Of a stretch of 64,000 bases of DNA, positions 25,301-34,800 are shown piece by piece (the first letter of the stretch is position 1; each line of letters begins with the position of its first letter). Below the pieces are notes generated by a model. The model was not told where the DNA came from. It ran no database searches and was given only the letters and a program-made list of their open reading frames with translations. Source of the DNA: a virus; IMG/VR virus record IMGVR_UViG_3300045135_002615, positions 232,643 to 296,642 of that record. One strand, 5' to 3'. The position numbers and the translations under genes were made by a program.

Positions 25301-25774
25301 CAGTCTATAGCGAGCACGGCTCAAGCACTCATTGATGGTAATGGTACGAATACAGGTGCAGACACGATTGACTTCTCTTATGATGCTCAGAACGAGGTCA
25401 TCAATCTAGCACTTGGCATCAGCACATCTAACTTGACGGATGTGAGTGCTGCTCCTGATACGAATAAGCAGGTGTTGAGGTACACGACTGATGGAGGTTT
25501 GAACAAGTATGTCCCTACGGTGCTCGGTACGTCTACTGATTATGATGTGGGTACTGCACCTGGTGAGATCATCTTGCTCAGTGATCCTACACAGGACAAT
25601 GTCAATGCAGTTGCCGACCTTATTGTTCTTGGTCGTGTGATTGAGACGATTGATTATGGTTCAGTTGCGGATGCTTTTGTAGATGGTCAAGACTTCGCAA
25701 CGGATTGGAATGGTACGGGTTTCAATGACACATTGATTTATGCGGCGGAGGACTATGGGGTGTTGGTGAGTTAA
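16355..25774 (+). CDS. Giant fibre-like protein, 3139 aa
   Basis: This is a very long, Thr/Ser/Asp/Gly-rich repeat protein with no signal peptide, typical of phage tail fibres. The first third repeats units such as IGSLSDVDPNGVVNGQVLVYDNGSW and EEIQDLVGAMLxDGxGITWTYDDNN. The middle has beta-rich TTTGxLTVxDLTVNG units with the NDLGLFLNRG...DALILWDEG module. The last quarter carries about eight copies of a 62-residue unit (SISGLVTGADQMIYTTALDTY, AFGRSLIDDADA, ARATLGVVIGTDVQA). Most units read like trimeric beta structure. It is followed by a second fibre of nearly equal size. Role in host binding is inferred from composition and position. Confidence 0.85.
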   Translation: MADVISKNYEVVTTFGIYTFTVTSDENGYTSVGNIRRNGSVWTSDYPAEVHAAIQDAILEVESLNGSNPQNYLIADNFLSEIAELGAQAQFAARTNLGFSNISIGDLSDVELGGNLEENKILKVVNGVFTQADLPAGVGGGFTQEEIEDFVGAMLTDGGGITWTYDDNNSQISGAVTISHLSVGGLSDVSLNNPVDGHVLRHNGAGQFVNVQLSYNDLANLPTLGTASSKNAGTGADEVLLLTQAGILPALDGSNLTSLPAITIGSLSDVDPNGVVNGQVLVYDNGSWVPGNPGVVYSDEQAQDAINDMLNNNGAVHSGINFVYDDVANSMTASIDISPFSIGTLADVDTAGVVNGQVLKYQNGSWTPSQDVGRTDEEIQDLVGAMLLDGNGITWTYDDNNAQIGGSVTIDHLSVGGLSDVTLAAQVNKQVLISNGVNFENRLLDLSDISDSGTLVTLAGAQNIIGDKTFSSAVTFIGTAEYATPAGAVANEIASAAFVINYVDSQSHVEAVGELADVSVNNPLINQVLVYDGVSDFVNRLLASTDLSDSASIVRVTDSINALADVDLGGALVEGKVLKVVNGVFTQADDIDTDIFLTQEAVEDFVGAQFTHANHSTGITFTYDDPSSEIRATLATSLQDYTALVPNDGSIIIGDGQHFTTESGAVARASLGLTIGTHVQAYNARLAEISALNPDLNNFIVGDGAAFSLKTPAQVITALNLANLYQPLEATLTALSGVGTAANKIIYTTGVDQFAETDLTAFGRSLIDDADALTARATLGVTIGTHVQAYSAQLTTFSNLNPADGNFIVGNGVSFVVESGATARASLGLGSAALNDEGDFLASGSGLDDLSNVQINGSANRQFLVNDGTGNYVNRTISSTDLSNTAKIVLLDGSDELVLTNVIKPNGGINVNGGNFTVAANGDVVVGGSLDVSGLTATQAGVSVINTNTGNASLHITPNGDNASINSAGGSIGFNLATLTDINSITSTEASFSLLSTSSITLGDNLAVALEVREGANSYMTFVTTDAGEKIVMSKPVEVATSLNVGNVSINNGVISNGGAGIDFDGESLATTGSVNINGGAFTIDGATGNVSTQGTLSVNTTSTFTGLADFNGGVDLNAGTIVGVSTLTTTTIDATGDTLNLNLKDNKGIALKVAEGANSYIEVDTTDTAEEVRILKPLEIEGTLQLGSGSLEDTTGQIDLGSTSVTTTGNLTVQDLTVNGVQNINNQNNLQVNDSVIELNANFVGNNANDLGLLLTRGDEDDALIIWDEGLSSFVLATHSGAVSVNTTDFSGVAGLTEANLKIGGLTTTASVTVGTTLSVTGTGTITAPAQISNGNEIVTAAWVRGLGLSDLTGTTEAVQDISGGQFTHANHSTGITFTYDDPSSEIRATLDAGLQSISTLGTVADRILYTTGADTYAETAITLAGRNLIASADPVAHLGLVIGTDVQAYNARLAEISNIAVPVADNFLAGDGNDFVLKTPAQARTSLGLDQANARVTLGFGTAVTNDTTDFLASGSGLNDLSDVVITNDLVAGTPLVNQVLVYTNNATFENVQLTTSQLVDGSSLIKDTDSINRLHDVDTTGHAQGKILVFNANGHLVVGDKTLPEEVQDTVGGMITAGNQTDITVTYDDANDKIDFSVDATIARLNSPAFTGTPTAPTANQGDNSTQLATTSYVDTAVQGVIIGGGFQPNNDNLTDISGLTPDADNFIVGDGNNFVQETPAQVRATLGLGTAAQNDTGDFLASGSGLNALSDVTLGATANKQFLVHDGVNGFANRVISTSDLSDGAGVLFNTSSINDLSDVDTTGKADGRVLKFNAQGDLVVGDDLGKTEEEIQDIVGTMFVANNAGNTHITFAYDDTEGANDGTITATVSLNSTDLGDSALLARLASPAFTGTPTAPKADLNDDSNKIATTSYVQQEIHFLAQDYQPLDDRLTEISNIAIPTADNFLAGDGNDLVLKTPAQARTSLGLDQVNARVTLGFGTAVTNDTGDFLASGSGLDDLSDVVLGATANKQFLVHDGNNFANRIISTTDLSDGTDIPLLDAQGDLSLGSDLSVTGVLTTGSLVTDTLTLTGGVNPAFSIEDGASTYLQINTLVGFEKVSVTQDFEATGDVTLSSIEVSGTQITAGGAGITFGAESLTTTGTVTVGNLTVNGTLTTINTDNLSVKDRVVELNSGIGANNNANDLGLFLNRGNDADALILWDEGEDAFVFATHTGAVDGTTADYSDVAHGGSFSRAPVLTGNMGVTGTLSVSGQTTLTGLLLANGGVNVNGGNFIVDSATGNVSTIGTLTVTSTGTITAPAQGANANEIVTAAWVRGLDIFDFNATAEELEDAVAGQFTHGNHGGGLSVTYIDDGGVNDGEIRISTTGNLADIATITHNAGDFIVGDGNNFTAQTPAQVRATLDLEVGTDVQAYDAGLQSISGLVTGAGQIIYTTAPDTYATSSISAFGRSLIDDADAATARATLGLVINTDVQEHHEFLTELSNLDPLGANQVIYSDALGDLATSSISAFGRSLIDDADAGVARATLGVVIGTNVQAQDAGLQSISGLVTAADQMIYTTALDTYATTSLTAFGRSLIDDADALTARATLGVVIGTDVQAQDAGLQSISGLVTGADQMIYTTALDTYATTSLTTFGRSLLDDADATTARATLGVVIGTDVQAQNGLLQEFADLDPVAANRLFYTDANGNLTTSVLTAQAIALLDDSTSAAQRTTLGLVIGTDVQAQDAGLESISGLITAADQMIYTTGADTYATTSLTAFGRSLIDDANALTARATLGVTIGTDVQAYDPALQSISGLVTGANQIIYTTAQDTYATSAVTAFGLSLIDDADALTARSTLGVVIGTDVQAYDPALQSISGLVTGADQMIYTTGVDTYATTTITAVGRALLDDATVADQRATLGLGDAALVNTSVNGGVGEQGKAVVLDGTGKLGALDGSALTALGSINTLSDVDTTGLDANDVLTWDAGQGKFVPTALQAQSIASTAQALIDGNGTNTGADTIDFSYDAQNEVINLALGISTSNLTDVSAAPDTNKQVLRYTTDGGLNKYVPTVLGTSTDYDVGTAPGEIILLSDPTQDNVNAVADLIVLGRVIETIDYGSVADAFVDGQDFATDWNGTGFNDTLIYAAEDYGVLVS
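23590..25075 (+). repeat. About eight 186-bp tandem repeats in the fibre gene
   Basis: The string CAATCCATTAG or a near match recurs near 23619, 23994, 24180, 24741 and 24927, mostly 186-189 bp apart or multiples of that. Each unit codes a 62-residue repeat with LxSISGLVTxAxQ and RSLIDDADA. The units differ at many silent sites, so the duplication is not very recent. Confidence 0.8.
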
Positions 25775-25779
25775 TAGTG

Positions 25780-25824
25780 CTTTTATCAAGACGCTTCATA
25801 ACAACAGAAGCGTCTTGATAGGAG
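25780..25824 (+). promoter_or_regulatory. CTTTTATC element and 13-bp hairpin next to the SD
   Basis: CTTTTATC (25780-25787) overlaps the 5' arm of a perfect hairpin: ATCAAGACGCTTC (25785-25797), nine-base loop, GAAGCGTCTTGAT (25807-25819). The Shine-Dalgarno TAGGAG (25819-25824) abuts the 3' arm, six bases before the ATG. Confidence 0.65.
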
Positions 25825-25830
25825 TAGCCT

Positions 25831-28800
25831 ATGTCAGTCCGTAGAGTCCAACTAAGAAGAGGCACGTCTGCTGAGAACAATGCTTTTACAGGTGCGGTGG
25901 GTGAGATCACAGTCGATACAACTCAGAACACAATCCGTGTTCATGATGGGGTGACGGCAGGTGGTACTGAGACGACCCTTCCCGACTTGTCGAACATTGC
26001 TCCTTCAGCAACCGTAGACTTTAACAACCAACGCATTGAGAATGTCCTTGACCCTGTAAATGATCAAGATGTTGCCACTAAAGCATATGTGGACTCAGGT
26101 GGTGGTATCGAGCTGGGTGAACTCATCAACGTCACCCTCAATGCTCCCGCCAATGGTCAGATCATTGTTTATGACTCAGATGGCGGTGCAGAGGACAATC
26201 AATGGAAGAACGTCACTCTCAGTGGGGACATCTCCATTGACAACGCGGGTGTGGCATCTATCGGTTCAGAGGTCATCGTCAACGACGATATCGCTAATGG
26301 GACCATTCAGAATGTTAAGCTCGTCAACGATAGCGTGACCATCGGTGCTACTGAGGTTGTTCTCGGCACCACCGAGACATCATTCAGTGGGCTAACAGGT
26401 CTTGACTTCACAAATGCCGATGCAACTATCGGTGCTTCTATGACCGATGATGGGGCGGGAACCCCTACTGTCCTTACTCTCGGAGGTAATGGCTCTAGAG
26501 TTAAGGTCGCTAATGAACTCCTCGTTGTAGGTGACCTGACAGTTCAAGGTACGACCACTACAGTGGACTCAACTAATGTAGCCGTAGCGGATCGCGTGGT
26601 TGAGCTCAATAAAGACCTGGCGGTAGCTAATGCTAATGACCTCGGTCTGTTCCTCAATAGAGGTACTGAAGATGATGCTCTCATCTTGTGGGACGAGGAC
26701 CTCGGTGGATTCCTTCTCGCTACACATAGTGGTCTTGTAGATAGTTCCACCCTAGACTACTCAAGTGTTGTAGGACTCACACGAGGTGACCTCTACATCG
26801 GCAACCTTGATGTCGAGACTAACACCACTCTCGGTGGTACCCTCGGAGTTACAGGTGTCACGACCCTTACAGGTCTACTCAATGCTAATGGCGGTATCGC
26901 TGTAGATACCAACGCATTTACTGTTGCGGACACTACAGGTAACACCAACATTCAAGGTACTCTTGATGTTGTGGGTAAGTCCACCCTCGCTTCTACTTCT
27001 ACTATCGGTGATCTTGAGTTCACCAATGGTCAGATTCAGACTACGGCTGTAGACAATAACCTGAGCTTCAATGACAACAACCTGTCTACTACAGGTACTC
27101 TCGCTGTAGGCTCAACCACCGTACAAGGTAATAGCTTCATCTCCGTAGAGAAGGGTGCTACACATAGCCTCCTCCTCAACTCAGATGTTGTGGGTGATAA
27201 CACACCCGCCAATGCCTCTATCGGTGTAGCCCTCTCTGATGGTCCTTCATACGCCACGATCACATGGACACAAGCCGATACTACATGGGATGTCTCTCAT
27301 AACATGAGCGTGGCAACTGACCTCACCGTTGGTCAAGACCTCATCGTTACAAGGAACATTGTTCTTACTGATTCTGCCACTCAAGGCATCACCTTCCAAC
27401 ATGACGTTGTTGCAGGTGCAGATGAGACCCTTCTCCGTGTAGACAGAGGGGCAACCTACTCAGTTCTTTCATGGGACGAGAGCTCCGCTTACTTCTCAGT
27501 TAGTCATGGTCTCAATGTTGTTGGTGCTATCTCACAAGGTCCCGTTGATGGTCCTGAGAACTTCAGTGTCTCAAACGCAGGTGTGATCACCACTGATAGC
27601 GATGGACATCGTATCGCAGGTCTTACCTTTAATGGGACTACGATTGAAGCATTCACCAATGGAGCAGGTATCGACTTTGGCGATGAAGACGTAAGCACCA
27701 CGGGTGACTTCTCTGCCGCTAACATCACGTCTACTAGTGACATGACGATCAACACCGCTACCTTCAGTGGGTTGCTCACCGCCAATGGTGGCATCACGGC
27801 TGATGGGGGTGTGTTCACTGTAGCAGATACCACAGGTAATGTCGCTACTACGGGTACACTCTCAGTGACCGGTGATGTTGCAATCAACACCAATAAGTTC
27901 AACATCACAGGAGCTACGGGTGCCGTCAGCCTTGATGGGACTACAGGTGTAATCACCGCCTCAGCAGAGGGTCACTTGATTGCTGACTTCTCTATCTCTG
28001 ATGGTTCTTTCACATCTGCTACTCAGATCATTAACATGGGTACTAATGATGTCACCACAACAGGCGACATCTCCGCTACGGACATTACATCCACTGGCGA
28101 CATGACCATCAACACGGCTACTGCGACAGGGCTTGTCCAAGCAGATGGTGGTCTAAATGTTAATGATGCGTTCACTGTGGCTGCTAATGGTGATGTTGTC
28201 ACAAGTGGGACAGCCGATCTAGGTGCAACCACCGTAGATAGCCTCAATGTGAGCAACGCTAACATCACCTCTGTTGGTGCGATCCAACTTGATACGATCC
28301 AATCAGCAGGTGATGCGGTCTCTTTCGACATCCTCCTTGATGACAACCAAGCAACCGCTCTTGAGATCAAAGAGGGAGCTAACGTCTATCAGACCTTCGT
28401 CACTACGGACGCAGGTGAGAAGGTTGTCTTTGGCAAGCTCATTGAAGCACCTGATAGCTCAGTGGTGGCTAACTTCACCTTTAGTGGTAGCACCATTAGC
28501 TCAAGCACTGACAGCATGGACATTGGTAATGATGCTCTGACTACTACAGGTACGGGTACGTTTGGCTCTCTTGATGTAAGTGGTGGCAACATTGTAGACG
28601 CTGGTGATGTGGCTCTTGATACGATCTCACCTGCGGGTGCTTCAGTGGTCGTTGATCTTCCTGATAATGGCGGGGTTGCGTTCTCTATCGTAGATGATCT
28701 TGGTGGAGCTAATCAGACCAACTACTTGCAGGTCACTACAACAACAGGTCTTGAGGAGGTCACTCTCCCTCAGCGTACTCGTGTACAGGGTCAGTTCCAT

Positions 28801-31800
28801 GCAGACGGAGGTATCACTGTAGATGCAGGTGTGTTCACGGTTGATGGTACTTCAGGTGCAATCGCTACGACTTCTACAATCAGTGCTCGTAGCAACCTCA
28901 CTCTCGATGACACAACCAACACCACATCACCTAACTTCTTCATCAAAGAGCACACAGCTAACGTAACAACCTTTGAGGTTCTCGGTGAGACAGGTAACAC
29001 CTCTATCTCAGGGACACTTGATGTCACAGGTGCTACAACACTGAACTCAACTGTGACCGCTACAGGTGAGACTACCATTAGTGGTGCTGATCTCATTGTA
29101 GATGACGGCAACGTCACAGATGTGTTCTCGGTTGCAAACGCTACAGGTAACACCAACGTAGGTGGTACTCTCGATGTTGGTGGGGTCACAACTCTAGGTG
29201 CTAACCTAGACCTCGACAGCAACAGCATTGTGAATGCAAACGATGTGGCGATCACTACCCTTAGCGGTGTGGGCTCTACCTACGACCTTGTACTCACAGA
29301 CAATCAAGCAACCGCTCTTGAGATCAAGGAAGCGGGTACTGCCTACCAGACCTTCGTCACTACGGACGGGGGTGAAAAGGTGACGTTCGGTAAGCTCATA
29401 GAGGCTCCAGAGAGTTCAAAGCTCGCAAACCTTACGTTCACTAATGGTGTGATCACCTCTGCTACGGGGGCTTTGAGCCTCGGTACAGATAGCCTCACCA
29501 CTACGGGTACTGCTGATCTCGGTGCGACTACTGTAGATAGCCTCAATGTGAGCAACTCTAACATCACCAATGTTGCGGACATCGCACTCGATACAATCTC
29601 TGCTAATGGTGGAGATGTGGTGAAGGTTGATCTTGTAGACAACCTTGCTCTTGCCTTTGAGATTGTAGATGATCTCGGTGGTGCTAATGAGACTTCATAC
29701 CTTCAGATATCATCAACTACGGGTGCTGAGAGCGTCACTCTACCACAGGCTACTATCGTAGACGGGTCCTTGACCGCCAATGCAGGCGTGACCGCTTCTG
29801 CTATTGCTTCCCTCGGCAATGTGGTTCTTGATGACACGACTAACACCACATCACCTAACCTGACCATTAACGAGCATGTGGGCAATACCACGACCTTCCA
29901 GGTGCTTGGTGCTTCAGGTAATGTCTCTACAGAGGGTACGCTCAGCGTAGCTTCTACCTCTACCTTTAGTGGAGAGGTGACAGTAGCCAACGTGAATCTT
30001 GTAGTTGAGGACGGAGCTAACCAAGAGAACTTCAAGGTACTCCCATCAGGGAACACCACGATTGCAGGTACTCTTGATGTCACAGGTGCGGTGACTGTCT
30101 CTAGTGGTGTTGACCTTAACAACTCGGACTTGACTGAGGTCAATGCACTTAAGGTCACAACTATTCAGAGCCAGGCGGCAGCCACCTCTTTTGACATTGT
30201 TCTTGATGACAATCAAGCCTCTGCTCTTGAGATCAAAGAGGGTGTCAACGTCTATCAGACCTTCGTCACTACGGACGCGGGGGAGAAGGTAGTCTTTGGT
30301 AAGCTCATCGAAGCTCCTAATAGCTCTAAGGTGGCAGGTATCACCTTTAGTGGTGATGGCTTCACTTCTGCTGGTGGTACGATCAGCCTCACATCAGATG
30401 ATCTCACCACGACAGGTTCTATCACTGTTGGTGATGGTAATGGAGGTACGAGCATTGACGCACAAGAGGGCGACATCATCAATGTCAACGACATTGCTCT
30501 TGATACGATCTCCTCTAACAACTCAACCGTACAAGTCCTCATGGATGACAATGTAGCGGGTGCGTTTGAGCTTCTTGAGGGTGCTAACTCATACATCAAG
30601 GTAGACACCACTGATGGCTCAGAGATCATCACGATCTCTACGGATGTTGAGTTCACGGGTACTGCAAGCTTCACAGCAGGTGCGATTGGGCTTAGCGGTG
30701 GTAATGTCGTAGTTAATGAAACGGGCAACCCTAACTATGACTTCCGTGTAGAGGGTGACACTCAGACCCACTTGATCTTCACAGATGCTTCTGCTGACCG
30801 TGTGGGCATCAACAACGCGACACCTAGCGTACAGCTCGATGTTGTAGGTGATACGCTCATCACAGGAGACACAACTCTTGATGGTGCTGTGACACTTAAG
30901 GGTGGTGCTGTTGTCATCAATGAGGATGCTGAGAACTTTGATCTTCGAGTAGAGGGTGTGTCTGACACCAACGTGCTTGTAGTTGATGCGTCAGCGGACT
31001 CTGTGGCTATCGGTAAGGCGGTCGCTTCTGCGAAGCTAGATGTAGCGGGTGACGTTGCGATCTCAACAACTCTTGATGTGACAGGTAAAACAACCCTTGT
31101 TGGTTCTCTTGATCTGACGACAGCTTCAACTGATGGCATCACTTTCCGTAGTGAGATCATCGCTAATGATGGAGATGCGGATCAGACACTTATCAGTGTA
31201 AATAAGGGAGACGCAGGAGCTAATCAGTCTACGATCTCATGGGACGCTTCTGAGGGTCACTTCACGATCACTGATGGTTTGAACTCTGAGGCAGACTTCA
31301 CCGTAGGTGCTAATGATGGTGCTAAGGTGTTCACGATTGCTTCGGCATCTGGTAACACTGAGCTCAGTGGTGTTCTCTCCGTCAAGTCTGCGGACTTGGC
31401 AGGTGACGCTAATGTACAATCTGCGATTGTCCTTCTGAACTCAGACGCTACCGCACTTGGTGCTGAGAGAGATGCCCGTGTTGAGGTTGAGCGTGGTACT
31501 GCTACCAACGCTTACATCTTGTGGGATGAGAGTGAGGACGAGTGGGCGATCTCTAACGCACTCAAGTCAGAGGGTAACTTCTTCGTAGGTGCGGACACAT
31601 TCACCGTCACAGCTTCTAATGGCAATACTTCAGTAGGCGGTACACTTGGAGTGACGGGGGCTATCACAGCTACGGCACAGAACCATACGATCTCAGACTT
31701 TACGATTGCGGATGGGTCGATCTCATCAGCTACGGCTACGATTGACTTCAACGCGAACAACTTGACGACTACAGGTTCTATTACCTGTACGAACATGACG

Positions 31801-34800
31801 GTCAATGGGACACTGACTACGATCAACTCAACTGATCTTGAGATCACAGATGCTGTCATCAGGCTGAATAAGGGGGTTGAGGGTGCTGCTAATGCTCGTG
31901 ACATTGGCATCATCATGGAGCGTGGTACTACAGGTAATGATGCGATCTTCTTCTGGGACGAGACTGATGACATCTTCAAGATGGGTCTTACCAATGTAGC
32001 TGCGGATCAGACTGACTTCACCGACCCTGTGACTTGGGGTGACTTGAAGATTGGTACGCTCACGACCACAAGCACGATCACTTCTACGGGTGTGGTCAAC
32101 GCTAATGGTGGCATTGCGATTGATACCAACGGGCTAACGATTGACGGTGCTACCTATAAGATCAGCTCTACGGGTGAGGTGCTTGTCAACAAGGCATCTA
32201 CAGCGGCGTTCCTTGTTCAAGATGGGTCCGCTAATCCAATCTTCAACATTGACACTACAGGGAGCAAGGTAACGATCACCACCGCTCTGTTTGAGCCTGA
32301 TGCGGGCATCAACGTAGGAGCGGATGTGTTCTCAGTGAGCAACACAGGCGTAACCTCTATCTTGAACACCGCTAATGTGACCATCACAGATGCCAACGCC
32401 TTTGTAGTTGAGGATTCAGGCAATACCGCAGTGCTGAATGTGGATACCGCTCAGTATATCACATCACTTGAGGGTCAACTCAAGGTTAATGATGTGAGAC
32501 CATTTACGGCTAATAGTGGTGACTTCAAGGTACGCATGACGGACAACGTGGCTAATGGTCTTGAGATTGTTGGCATCGGTGGAACGTCTTACATGACGTT
32601 CACCTCTACTACGGGTAGTGAAGCCATCACAGTCAATCAAGATACCACAATGAACGAGACACTGAGCGTGACAGGTCTTGTGACGCTCTCTGATGACTTG
32701 AACATTGAGAACAGCCATACGAGGGGTATCTTCTTCAACTCTAATGGTTCAGCCATCGCGGGTGCAGATGCTACCTTGATCACGATTGAGCAGGGTACGA
32801 CTTACGCTTCTGATGTTGTCCTTTCATGGGACATCAGTGATAAGTCACTCAACTTGAACAATGAGGCGAGCCTTCATCTACAGGGTCGTGCAGGTTCTAA
32901 CGCCTTCACGGTAGGTGGTACGACTTCAAGTTCTGCTAATGCAACCTTGACGACAGCGGGTGCTCTCACACTTGCTTCTACGATGACAGCACCTACGGTC
33001 ACACTTGATGAGATGACTGACCGCACGGGTGACGGCATGGTGTTCTCAATGACCGCAGGTCAGACAGCGGGTCTTTTGATCCGTGAGGACACAACCAACT
33101 ACATCACCTTGAATACGACTGCTGAGTCAATCACACTCCATCGTCCTACGACACTTGGTTCAACTGTAGCCATCACGGGTGTCACTACGCTTTCTGATAC
33201 CCTCGCCCTTACAAAGAGCGTGGCGGATACGGGTATTGTGTTCAACTCGAACAGGCAAGCGGCAGATACACCTAATGGTGTGGACTTTGATGCTCTCTTG
33301 CTCCATGTTGAGAATGGAGGGGCTGTTGGTGCAGTAGACGCTTATCTCAAGTGGGACGACTCAGAGTCTAGCTTTGTTGTAGAGGGTGGTAAGCTCCATG
33401 CTTCTACTGCGTTCTCAGTGGGGACTAACATCTCTACTAAGAACTTCAATGTGACGACAGCGGGTGTTGTGACACAGAGTGGTTCGTTGACGCTTGATGA
33501 CATCGGTAATGCCGTTAACCCTGACTTTAGCATTGTGAACACCGCAGGTACTACGACCTTTGAGGTTTTGGGTGCTACGGGTAACACTAGCATTGAGGGG
33601 ACTCTTGCGGTCACAGGTATCTCAACCTTCGATCAGAAGATCAACGTACTCAGCGGTTTCTCTGATTCGGCTCTTGTTATCAACTCTGATCTTACAGGTG
33701 TCGGTCAAGAAGCTAATGCGAACATCCTCATGGTGGAGCGAGGAACAGGTACAAGGGCACGCTTCAACTGGGATGAAGCCGATAACACCTTTGAGTTCTA
33801 TGCAGGAGTCACGGGTGGTAATGGAGGCATTAAGCTAGGAGTCAACACCGTATACTCTGACAGTGGTTCATTGAGCTTCAGCGACAATGATCTGACAAAC
33901 TCAGGTAGTTTGAGCCTCACGGGTACAGCGACCTTGAGTGTTGCAGGTACGACTACGCTTTCAGACAATGTCACTATTGCAACCACTAAGAGCCTTACTC
34001 TGAATGAGGGCGTTGCGAATGCGGCGGCAGATGTAGACGCTACGATCTTTGTTGATCGTGGTACTGATACGGATGTGTTCCTCCGTTGGGACGAGGGTGA
34101 TGATCGTTGGAAGATCACTAATGATGGTGTGACGGCATACAACGTGTTGCATGAGAATGACGCTCTCTTGAGCTTGACACTTGCGGCTTACTCAGGTGCG
34201 GCTACTTCGAGCCATACTGTGAGGCAGAACGCGAATACGTTGACCCTTCAAGGTACAAACGAGCAGGTTCAGGTCGGCTACAATGCGGGTGTGGTTACGC
34301 TCAGTTTGCCTAACACCGTGACCATACCTGGTGACTTGAACGTGACCTCGATCACATCACTTGGTTCGGTGTTGCGTATTCAAGACCCCTTGATCTTCTT
34401 GGGTCAGTCAGTAGCCGCACAGAAGGACTCAGGCTTCTATCAGCAGTATCGTAATGACTCGCTATCTATCCGCTTCAGTGGTCTTGTTTATCGTCCTACA
34501 CAGAGCCGTTGGGCATTGTTTGATGATAACTCTACCTTGAGCTCAGCGGGTAGTGATGAGACGATTGCCGCACCTGACTCAGAGTTGGCACTCTTGGATG
34601 TGAGTTCACTTCGTGGTGGTCTTGCTACGGGTACGGATACAGCGGGTAGTGATCTTGCTATCATTGGTGGTGCGAGTACGGGTGCAGGTGCAGGTGGTAA
34701 GATACTGCTTCAGACCACACCCACAAACATCAGTGGGTCTACTGCTAATATACCTTCAACCGCACTTGAGATTGATGCTACTCAGAAGGCTACCTTCAAG